Positions 1 to 11,800 of a stretch of DNA of 64,000 nucleotides are shown one piece after another. Positions within the stretch are counted from its first letter, which is position 1, and every line of letters starts with the position of its first letter. Made by a program: the position numbers and the translations under genes. The stretch comes from Sipunculus nudus (lineage: Eukaryota > Annelida > Sipuncula > Golfingiida > Sipunculidae), in contig CM049308.1 in NCBI GenBank assembly GCA_026874595.1, positions 73,628,624 through 73,692,623 of the forward strand, in the 5' to 3' direction. The notes below the pieces were generated by a model. That model did no database searches. It had not been told where the DNA came from and was given only the letters and a program-made list of their open reading frames with translations.

Positions 1-32
1 CCTCTGGTCTCTTGTTTCTTATGTTTTTTTAT

Positions 33-2460
33 CTCAGCTGACTTTCAGTCATGCTGGGCTATAGCGATGGGTCTTTGTCCGGCGTCCTTCCGTCTGTCCG
101 TCCGGCCGTCCGGCCGGCCGTCCGTCCGTTAGCAGGGCACAAATCGTAACCGTAGGGGCTAGGGCCATGAACCCTATGCAGTCTTATAGGTTATAAAAAG
201 ATCTCCTTGCAAACCTGAAATTAGGTCACTGTGACCTATATTCTCGAAGTTATGGGGTGTGTTTGCACCCCCCAGAAATAACTCTTTGAGACAAAATTTT
301 CATCCCAAACCTTCCATCTTTCACATACAGCTCACCTACCAACAGAGGAAGAACCATAATTTTTTTTAGGTCAAAGGTCAAGGTCACAGGAGCCTCTTCT
401 TTGAAAAGCCTGTGGATGCATTTTAAGCCAACCCTTTCATCGCAATTCTTTGATCTTTCACATATAGCTCACCTACTAAGTTGGAGAAGAATCCTATAGA
501 TTTTGAGGTCACAAGGTCAAAGGTCAGGGTCACAGGATCCACTTCTTTGAAAAGGTAGTGGACACATTTCAAGCTAGACTTTTCATTCCAAACTTTCCAG
601 CACTGATATCGCTTCTCTGCCAACAGGGGAAAAGACCTGTTGATTTTGAGGTCAAAGGTCAAGTCGCAGCACCAACTTCTTGCGTGGAGTCATTTTCAGG
701 CAAACTTTTCAATCTGTACCTTCCATCTGTCACATATGGCTTACCTACCAATACGGGAAGAAGCCTATTGATGTTGAGGTCAAAAAGTCAAAGGTCAAGG
801 TCACAATATATAATTGTTCTAAATGCTTGTGAGCATATTTCAAGTGTAACTGTTCAACCCAAACCTTCAGTCTTTCACATATGCCACATCTATGCATCAC
901 TCAGTTTGACTCAAACTTCATATTTATGGGTCTTTTTGCTTGAATAAATAACTTATTGATTTTGGGGTCAGCTGGTCAGCAGGTTAAAGGTTGCAGGTCA
1001 AAGTTATTCACCCATTGGTTGCCAAGTAATTACACCAGATTTAAGTGGTCAGTAGTTACCCATCATTTAGAAAGAATCCAGTTGATATATGGGCAAAAGG
1101 CCAAGGTCATAGGTCAGGGATGTTCACAATTACTTATTTTATAGACCATCTCTATTTTACTTGTATATATAACCATCCCACTCCAGCTGGAACATCTCCC
1201 TGTGTGGCTGTAATTGTGAGTGACACTGGTGACATATGACTCCCTTTTGTATCAGCCTATTAAGTGATAAGGCTCAGTGAAGTACCTCGTTACTTCATAA
1301 CAAAAACACTGTTGTCAGAATGCTTCAGCCAGGCATTAAGACTATGAGAGTATAGTATTAAGGTTTAGCTACTGATTTATAAGATGATGGGAACATTTTG
1401 CAGTTTATTTTATGAAATACTAGCTATAAACTTAGTTTCCTAGATATCTGAATATTTTAATATATATCACCACATATAAAAGCAAGTGTTTGTTCTCATA
1501 ATATGTGGATGTGTACCTTGATTTAGGATGGCTTTTTGTTTTATTTCAAGACTCTTAGTCATGCTTTCTGCATTTCTTTACTATCAGGTTTGGCAGTTTA
1601 CCTACCCTGCTGACCCCATTGAAAAGCAGAATGATAATAAAAATATTGGACTTACACTTTTTACAATTGCATATCTATAAATCTGATATGAGGGCCTGGA
1701 CATGCCTTTTGAATTATTTTGGGCATTTATTACTGGATAATTTGCCCCAAGTTTGGTCTCTTATTGGAGAATGTGGGATATCAAATGTCATACTTGTCAG
1801 AAATCCATTATGTCTGCCAGTTAGCCACCTTAGAAATTCTTTCTTCAGGGCAGTTTCAGTAATTTTTCTTTAATGTTTGGTCCGATTTAGAGAATGTTTG
1901 TTGTCTGATTTCAGACTTGTCAGAAGTCCAGTATGGCCACCAGGCAACCATCTTTTAATTCCTTTTGATCATATTATCTCAAGAACAGTTAAAGTGAATG
2001 CAGTTGGATGTATATTTATGTAATCTTGTAAAGGATTGGGTTAAATACTTCTGAATAAATATTACTATCATTTATAAAAGTGCAGTACAGTTGGCTTGTA
2101 TTGAATAAAAATTCATACAGAAGCACCTGTTTCTCAATAATTCTTGCATGTATTTCCTTGATTTTTGCTATATATTTTGATCTTATATTTGCCCTTTGTG
2201 GTGTTCCTTTTGAGACTGACAGGTTTCAAGCAAGCTGTTGGAATAGTTCCTGATAGCTTAACAATCATGCATTTTCCTCAGACCATCAATTCACTGTGTT
2301 TTAACCAGACATAGGTGATATATATTTCTGTTGTCATAGAAAATTTTCAACAAATTGGCAAATTGGATCTTCAAAATTTGACTGGAAGTTGTGAATCTCA
2401 GTCCATGATGTCACAGGTCATGCTTGGCAGCTGAGCGTCATGACCCATGGGTCACTTGTT
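33..2460 (+). repeat. 2.4-kb interspersed repeat, left inverted copy (empty-site copy)
   Basis: It starts ctcagctgactttcagtcat and ends cccatgggtcacttgtt. It matches, in reverse, 50693-54307 almost base for base, apart from a 1.2-kb insertion in the right copy. Homology stops sharply at both ends. Positions about 230-1130 are a degenerate roughly 110-bp tandem array, each unit with a ggtcaaaggtcaaggtcac-type motif. No transposase frame was recognised; open frames in it are repeat artefacts. It lies in a ZC3H14 intron. Confidence 0.85.
230..1130 (+). repeat. Tandem array with direct AGGTCA half-sites
   Basis: Units of about 105-115 bp repeat the order: gaggtcaaaggtcaaggtcac, a CTTCTTTGAAAAG-like segment, a TTTCA-TTCCAAACCTTCCA-like segment, then tttcacatat.gctcacctacc. 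AGGTCAAAGGTCA is a perfect direct repeat with 1-base spacing. Later units are more diverged. Confidence 0.75.
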
Positions 2461-2636
2461 TATGATTATGTTCTCAGTAAATCCAGTTTAAATTTCATTT
2501 AGGAAAACAAAAAAAGGCACTTTTTGTGGAAGAGAGTAAAATAAATACCAACACTCTCCTTTCTTATTTAGGAGAGCATTAAAATAAGCAGATTTCAGTA
2601 GGTTTGCAGTCACTTTTGTTGTATCTCCACTTATAG

Positions 2637-2833
2637 ATGAGTTTGCAGAAGAGCCTGTCCAAGAACCAGCACCAAAAAAAGGTGTGGTCAAGAAAGAGCC
2701 AGCCAAGAAGGAAGTGATCAAGGCTTCCACCAGCACCAAGCAGCCTCTAGAGCAAAAAGCTGGCACAGTCCTGGTCAGCAAGGTATCACCAAAGGTGTCT
2801 TCTCCGGTCAAACCTATACACCACACGTCCAGG
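2637..2833 (+). CDS. ZC3H14: ZC3H14 exon a (Lys/Glu-rich linker)
   Basis: Acceptor ...ccacttatag precedes 2637 and donor gtgagt follows 2833. It enters with two bases of a split codon and leaves in phase 0. The product is a Lys/Pro/Glu-rich disordered linker (for example APKKGVVKKEPAKKEVIK), plausibly containing nuclear localisation signals, although I cannot prove one. It begins only 176 bases after the 33-2460 repeat. Confidence 0.85.
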
Positions 2834-5800
2834 GTGAGTGGCAGTGTGTATTATTTATTATTAAGGTGCAACATGTAATATTTGTAATCGTAATGTGTAT
2901 GTGCTGTGGATTAGTGTGTTCTTTAGATCTCCATGAATTGACATATACTCTCCATTAATTAATGTTACTCCCTGAATTAGTGTTTACTTTCCAAGAATTA
3001 GTGTTTAGTATCCTTAAGTATTTTATGTGAAATTTAATATATATTGTGGATAGTCAATTGATATACAATAATACTGTTTCTTTAACTTTAAAATCTTTCC
3101 TTATGAATATAAATTTAAAAGAGGATACCTCTTTATTGTGATCTCTTAGTTTGTTATCTAATGTGTATCTTTTGCACACTTTATCACATTCAGCATATAC
3201 TTATTACCAGGTAACAAGTCATCGAAGGTTGAGCCCTGAGGGAACATTGGAAAAGAGAACAATCACCCAACATGTAAGGCATGGAAAACCTAGCTCAGAA
3301 GTGACCTCTAAGCTTAGGTCAGACCTCATCAGTGCAAGACAGAGCAGATCTAGCGCTGAAGTGACCAGTAAGCTGAGGTCAGGTCGGATGGGTCCAGGGT
3401 CAGTGGTGGGGTCAGTCCTGAAACACGACAGACAGGAAGAGGAGGAGGAGTACGACCCTTATAACCCCGCCATCGGAAACGTGGCCAGTGTGGTCCGAGT
3501 CACGGAACGCAGGTAACCCACACTTAATAATGACATATTCTTACCTATGAATTAATCCCAGTCCTGTGCATATAACACCTTAAATCCAGAAAGCCCATTA
3601 ATAACTAGACATTTCTTGGCAACACAGGTGCCAGAGTATCCCCAGACATAGTAGGCCCCCCCTTTAAGAATAGAGCCCCATTTTTAGCAGCATATACTGA
3701 CACTTGGCATATTTATTGTTTCTTCCATCTAACAATCCACAATCTTGTTGAAGATGTTGGTCCTGTGACCTTGATCTTTTTAAAGATGTGTCCTGTGACC
3801 TTGACCTTTGACCTCATGACCCAAAAAAAATCAATTGGAGTCTTGCTTTTTCAATGGGACATATATAAGTCAAGTTTGAAATCAATAAATCAATAAAAGC
3901 AGGAATTATCATCCAGAAACTAATTTTTGGACAGATAGCTCCTGTGGCCTTGACCTTTGACCTTGTGACCCCAAAATTAATATGGATCATCCACTATTGG
4001 CAAGTGAGCTATATATTCAAGATGGAAGACCTAGGATGAAAGTTTGGCTTAAAATGCATCCACAGTATCTTTTAAGATGGGAGTCCAGTGACCTTGACCT
4101 TTGACCTCATGACCCTAGAACCTATAGGGTTCTTACTTTAGTGGTGGGCCATACATAAGTCATGTTTGAAATTCATATGGCTATCAACACTGGAGATATC
4201 ATAAGAGGTGTGTGGTTTTCACCTTATATGGCAATATTCAAGGTCAAGGCCACTATCATAGGAAAGGTCATGACCCCAATTTAAATAAACATCATCCCAT
4301 AACCCATACCTATGTATATGCATAATATAAAAGAAATCTGTCCATTAGTTTTTGACTTATAATGCTCACAGTACTGTCAGGTGGCAATTTTGGGGGTATT
4401 AAAGGGCACGAAAAAAAAAAGTATAGAATAATAGGTGGCACCACCAGTTTCTGGAACATGACAACCCTATCCATGATCTTCCAGCAACTTGATTTTGGGA
4501 TGAATCCATGCAAGATTTCTTGAGATATTAAAGAATTTGTGTGATTTTCCCCCAAATTGGACCTATTCAAGGTCAAGGACACTCTCCTAGTAAAGGTCAT
4601 GACCTCATTTTAAATAGGCGTCGTCCTCTTACCCATATCTATACATATATCAAGTTTGGTAAAGTTCTGTGAAATATTTTTTGGGTTATATTTTTTGGAT
4701 TTATATGCGGCGGCGGCGGGACTGGTATGAAAACATAGTATCCCCCAACTTTGTCTGGGGATACAATAAATCGTTCTTATCAATTGTTTACTGTACACTA
4801 GTTCAGTAGACATTGCCAACATCAGACAACATTAACTTATCCTAAATAAAGGAAAGAATGTACACATTTCACCTCACAAGTCACCTCCGACAGAAAAGCA
4901 GTTAGCCTTTTTTACCTCCACTGCTTCAGATTTAATGTGGTTACGTTATCACATGTCTGTCAGTCCATGGTCTGATTCTTTTTACTTCAGTAAGTCAGTG
5001 TACAAGGTAATATTACATGTTTCTGCAACTAACCATTTCCATCAGGTAACATACACAACATGAGAAGACAATTATAATATGATATCCATTCATTGAGAAA
5101 TTATATCCATGTCAGGGAGAAATTGTCTTTATTCTTTTATGTTTAAACTAAGAAACTAAACATATAAAGTACTTCGCAAAATGTAGATCCATCAGTCAGT
5201 TTATTTTTTCCCTGCATAACTGTATATACATTGCTGTTCATTATAAACAGAATGAATGATATAACGTACATAATACAGCCTGAAGTGTTGACATCATTTG
5301 TTGCAGATCCAGTGTACCACCATCACTACAAGCAAATAAATCTCTGTTAATGAGAGCCATGAGAGAAGCTAAAGATTCTGTGGAAAAGCATGCTGTCAGA
5401 GGCCAAGGTAGGGAAGCATGGGTGTTATATTAACCAGAGATACAGGTAGGGAAACATGGGTGTTATATTAACCAGAGATACAGGTAGGGAAACATGGGTG
5501 TTATATTAAACAGAGATACAGGACGGGAAACATGGGTGTTATAATAACCAGAGATACAGGAAGGGAAACATGGTTGTTATATTAACCAGAGATACAGGTA
5601 GGGAAACATGGGTGTTATATTAACCAGAGGTACAGTTAGGGAAACATGCGTGTTATATTAACCAGAGATACAGATAGGGGAACATGGGTGATATATTAAC
5701 CAGAGATACAGGTAGGGAAACATGGGTTTTCTATTAACCATAAATACAGTTAGGGATTCATCGGTGTTATATTAACCAGAGATACTGGTAGGGGAACATT

Positions 5801-8800
5801 GGTGTTATATTTAACAGAGATACAGGTAGGGAAACATGGGTGTTCTGTTAACCAGAGATACAGGTAGGGAAACATGGTTGTTCTAATAACCAGAGATACA
5901 GGTAGGCAAACATTGGTGTTATATTAACCAGAGATACAGGTAGGAAAACATGGGTGTTCTATTAACCAGAGATACAGGTAAGGAAACATGGGTGTTATAT
6001 TAACATGAGATTAAGGTAGGGAAACATGAGTGTTCTAATAACCAGAGATACAGGTAGGGAAACATGGGTATTGTATTAACCAGAGATACAGGAAGGGAAA
6101 CATGGGTGTTCTAATAACCAGAGATACAGGTAGGGAAACATGGGTATTGTATTAACCAGAGATACAGGAAGGGAAACATGGGTGTTATAATAACCAGAAA
6201 TACAGGTAGGGAAACATGGATGTTATAATAACCAGAGATACAGGAAGGGAAACATGGGTGTTATATTAACCAGAGATACAGGAAGGGAAACATGGGTGTT
6301 ATATTAACCAGAGATACAGGTAGGGAAACATGGGTATTGTATTAACCAGAGATACAGGTAGGGAAACATGGGTGTTATTTTAACCAGAGATACAGGTAGG
6401 GATACATGGGTGTTATATTAACATGAGATTAAGGTAGGGAAACATGAGTGTTCTTATAACCAGAGATACAGGTAGGGAAACATGGGTGTTGTATTAACCA
6501 GAGATACTGATGGGGAAACGTGGGTGTTTTATTAACCAGAGATACAGATAGGGAAACATGGGTGTTACATTAACCAGAGATACAGGTAGGGAAACATTGG
6601 TGTTATATTAACCAGAGATACAGGTAGGGAAACATGGGTGTTATAATAACCAAAGATACAGGAAGGGAAACATGGGGGTTATATTAACCAGAGATACAGG
6701 TAGGGAAACATGAGTGTAATATTAACCAGAGGTACAGTTAGGGAATCATGGGTGTTATTTTAACCAGAGATACAGGTAGGGATACATGGGTGTTATATTA
6801 ACATGAGATTAAGGTAGGGAAACATGAGTGTTCTTATAACCAGAGATACAGGTAGGGAAACATGGGTGTTGTATTAACCAGAGATACTGATGGGGAAACG
6901 TGGGTGTTTTATTAACCAGAGATACAGATAGGGAAACATGGGTGTTACATTAACCAGAGATACAGGTAGGGAAACATGGGTGTTATATTAACCAGAGATA
7001 CAGGTAGGGAAGCATCAGTGTTAGATTAACCAAAGATACAGGAATGGAAACATGGGTGTTCTATTAACCAGAGATACAGGTAGGGAAACATGGGTGTTCT
7101 ATTAACCAGAGATACAGGTAGGGAAACATGGGTGTTACATTAACCAGAGATACAGGTAGGGAAACATGAGATATAAAAAGCTGGGTCATCAGTTGGCAAG
7201 CAAAAATCATTCTGTGACTGTGGTCCAGAGTAGGTGCATATTAGGAAATACTCAAATTTTGGTCAATGGAAGATGAGTAAAGGTGATTCTCTTCTCATTG
7301 TCCTTCGTATGCTATTGATTGATACTCTGACTATTACCATGTCAGGCAAAGAAAGGTGACACTCCATGTATGTAACTTAAGTCAACAGTAGGTAAAAAGG
7401 TGACAAAATAAAGGATTAAAGTCCATGTTAGGTAAATATAGATAATATGCTACCTTTAGCTTGCAGTAGACAAAGATGACACCCTAAAGAAAGTTCACAT
7501 TAGGCAAGCAAAGATGAAATCCTGTTAAAAGTCAACAGTGGGCAAATAAAGATGATACCAGAAGATAAACAAAGGTTACACCCAGGCAATTGTCCTTATT
7601 GGGCAAACAAAAATTACCCCCTGACATAAGTCAACAGTAGACAAAACAGCTGACACACTGACAGTAGTCCATAGTAGGCAAACAAAGATGATGTTTGACC
7701 GCAAATCACTGTTGTCAATCAAAGAAAACACCCTGAAAAAGTCCAAATTAGACAAACAAAGATGACACCCTGAAAAAGTCCACAGTAGACAAAAAAGCTG
7801 ACACCCTTACAATAGTCCATAGTAGGCAAACAAAGATGATACTTGACTGCAAATCACTTTTGTCAATCAAAGATGACACCCTGAAAAAGTCCAAATTAGA
7901 CAAACAAAGATGACACCCTGACAAAAGTCCACAGTAGAAAAACAAAGATGACACCCTGACAAAAGTCCACAGTAAACAAACAAAGATGACACCCTGACTA
8001 AAGTCCACAGTAAACAAACAAAGATGACACCCTGACAAAAGTCCACAGTAAACAAACAAAGATGACATCCTGACAAAAGTCAACAGTAAACAAACAAAGA
8101 TGATACCCTGGCAAAAGTCCACAGTAGACAAACAAAGATGACACCCTTACAAAAGTCCACAGTAAACAAACAAAGATGACACCCTGACAAAAGTCCACAG
8201 TAAACAAACAAAGATGACACCCTGACAAAGTCCACAGACAAACAAAGATGACACCCTGACAAAAGTCCACAGTAAACAAACAAAGATGACACCCTGACAA
8301 AAGTCCACAGTAAACAAACAAAGATGACACCCTGACAAAAGTCCACAGTAAACAAACAAAGATGACACCCTGACAAAAGTCCACAGTAGACAAACTAAAA
8401 TGACACCCTGACAACAGTCCAGAACCCAGACAAAAGGTATAAAATGTGTACAGTCCATTTCCACCAAACAGTGATGGTCCTCTGAGTATTGTTCACATAA
8501 AGCACACAAAAATTACCCCCTGACAAAAGTCCCCAGAAGGCAAACAAAGGTAAAAGGTGACACTAGTCCATATTAAGCATCCTGGGTTGTACAATATCAT
8601 ATAGGTAACAGGGTTATTGAATATCATATAAGTACCAAGGAAGGCAAGCATTAGTGACTCATTTTTTTTCAAAGATAGGATTGCTGAATCAAAGTTGTCA
8701 AATATTAATCTAATAAAATGCTGAATATGTATAAATTGCAATCACCAAGCACCTTAAATGTTTGCCCAATGTGTGATTTACATCAAGGATTTTTTTCAAG

Positions 8801-11800
8801 GGATGCTAACAGTATTACTGTTTTTGTGTTTATAAACAAATAACAACCATCTATTTCAGCTAAGGATATTTTTAACATAATTAATGATAATCAGATTAGT
8901 ACATTGAAAGTGATATTTGGAAAACAAGATAGCTGCATGCATTTTTCCTTGAAAAAAGTGTTTTGTGTGCTTTCTCTACAACTACCTGTCAGTTTTGATG
9001 GCATTATTGTATCCGCCAAAACGAAGTTTTGCGGATACTATGTTTTTGACCGGGTTCCGCCGCCGCCGCCGCGGCGTTCGTTTCCGGAGAACTCCTCTGA
9101 GACTACTGGACAGATTTTTCCGAAACTTACACAAATTATCGGGTCACATGTGAACTGGTGCCTAACCAAGTGACCTTGACCTCTGACCTTTCGTCTCTGC
9201 CCAGCGTCCGTTTGTGCGTCTGTTTACACACATAAACCCATATATCTCGGGAACCGTTTGACCGATCCGGAAATTTTTTTTACACAAATGTAGCCCTGGG
9301 ATAGCTTTATAACATACACAACAAAAGGTGGCGCCACCTGCAACCATGTTTGCACAGTGTCCATCTGTTCATCTGCCTGGGGTTAAAATCACTCATATCT
9401 CTGCAGTGGTTTGACTAATTCACCTAAAATTTGGCATGCATATACATCCTAGATAGCTTTCTCAATTTTATGACAGGTGGCACCACCTACATTCACGTTA
9501 ACGCTCCACACATAAACCCATATATCTGGGGAACCGTTTGACCGATCCGGAAAAAAATTTTACACAAATGTAGCCCTGGGATAGCTTTATACCAAACACA
9601 ACAAAAGGTGGCGCCACCTGCAACCATGTTTGCACGGTGTCCATTTGTTCATCTGCCTGGGGTTAAAATCACTCATATCTCTGCAGTGGTTTGACTAATT
9701 CACCTAAAAATCGGCATGCATATACATCCTAGATAGCTTTCTTGATTTTATGACAGGTGGCGCCACCTACATTCACGTTAACGCTCCACACATAAACCCA
9801 TATATCTCGGGAACCGTTTGACCGATCCGGAAAAAAATTTTACACAAATGTAGCCCTGGGATAGCTTTATAACATACACAAAAGATGGCGCCACCTGCAA
9901 CCATGTTTGCACAGTGTCCATTTGTTCATCTGCCTGGGGTTAAAATCACTCATATCTCTGCAATGGTTTGACTAATTCACCTAAAATTCGGCATGCGTAT
10001 ACATCCTAGATAGCTTCCTTGATTTTATGACAGGTGGCGCCACCTACATTCATGTTAACGCTGCAGACATCCAAGCTCATATCTCGGAAACCGTTTGACC
10101 GATCCGGAAAAAAATTTTACACAAATGTAGCCCTGGGATAGCTTTATAACATACACAACAAAAGGTGGCGCCACCTGCAACCATGTTTGCACAGCGTCCA
10201 TCTGTTTGTCTGCTGTGGGATAAAATCACTCATATCTCTGCAGTGGTTTGACTTTTCCACTTGAAATTTTGCATGTGTATATATCTTGGATAGTTTCTCG
10301 TTCAAATAACAGGTGGCGCCACCTACAATCATGTTTATGTGGCAGAGATCCAATACTAATATTTTACATATGTTACTCTATATCCCCTTGCCACTCAATC
10401 CATGCCTCACTTCACCCGTCCTTCTCTGATTTTGGCGGATACACGTAGTCGCTTTTTGACTACCCGTATTCTAGTTTTCTTCTACTCTTATATATCTTTC
10501 AAGTCTGCTTAAAAGTGTCACTGAATTGTTGTTTTCATTTGCAGAATATTCCAAGTCAACTTTAAATTTCATAATTTGAAAGTATTCCAAACATGGATAA
10601 TATCAAAATCCTTATAAAGTTTATGTTAGAAATAAGTTGGTAGAAACTTATGAACAAATGTAGAAACACATTATCAACACACATTCCTCTGGTTTTAATA
10701 TGATTGGTATTCAATAATAGATGGAATTATTTCAGTCAACAGGGCTTTACATTAACGGTTAACACCTTGCCCAGGGCAAGTGAAAATTTCAGAAAATAGT
10801 GAAAGGGCAACTAAAAATCATCTCATGCTTGCCCGACGGGGCAAGTGGGTCCAACATAAAAACCTTTACCAAAGTAAAGGCTTGAAAAAGGTTCTTAGCG
10901 TTCTTGAATACAATCAATAATATTTTTGCAGGACAAGTAAAAATTCATGGAGGGGAAGTAAAAGCTAGATGTTATCTGCCTGACTAGGCAAGTAATTTCA
11001 CAAGTTAATGACGAGCCCTGGTTAGAAGTAAAGTTGATCAAACCTAAGTCAAGAGAATATTAGGCCAAAAAGAGGTTGGTTTCTCAGGCAACATGCTCTT
11101 CACTCTTGCCCTTGACCCTCTGCATCAACAATTTTTATTTTGATATCCAGCCACCTGGACATTTTTTTCAAGAGAAAAATTTCTGTAAATTTTCTTTTTA
11201 TTTGTTGTGCAGTTACCTGTTTTGCAAACCAATCTGTCATTATCTACATGTTCCCTGACCATATGGTATTTTTAAAGGAAAACTGTATTCAATAGGCAAA
11301 AAAAAAAAAACAAAAATAAATTTGCCTGTCTGCACAGATTTATGAAAAAGTGACTTAGAAACCATACTTTTTCTACCTTATTTTTTCACAAAATACTTGA
11401 GGTGATTTCTTTTAATATGAAGTTTTTATGTGGCTTATAGATCTATGCTTCTATTGTAAGGGCTTTGGTTTGTGGTCTGATGCATGTGTGTGTCGCTTCT
11501 TGTGTTTAGCTGAAGCTGTGGTGGTCAAACCAGTGCAGGTTACAATGCGGCCGCTATCACGTGTGGAACCTCAGGCCCATTACTCCTCTACCCCCAAACA
11601 AATGGTGCAGCTGTACTCGCGGTCCAAACGTGAAGAAATGAAAGGCCATATACAGACCACCATCCAGGTCATACAGGACGAAGCGGAGCAAGAGGAGAGC
11701 ATCTCTACGCTGGAGGAAGAATCTGCACTTGATGACCTGCTTGATGACACTAATGTTTCTATAGGTACTCGTGCATGCTGCTGGAGTTGACAGATCTCCA

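Noticed and set aside
558-947. A 129-codon open frame and others in 33-2460
   Set aside because: It runs through a tandem repeat whose inverted copy has the same frame broken or altered. No conserved domain is visible.
5404-8420. CRISPR-like appearance of regular short repeats
   Set aside because: Units are contiguous with no unique spacers, in a eukaryotic intron.
7748-8509. Long overlapping - strand open frames with CHLCLFTVDF repeats
   Set aside because: All are translations of the 38-bp minisatellite in different frames; 38 is not a multiple of 3.
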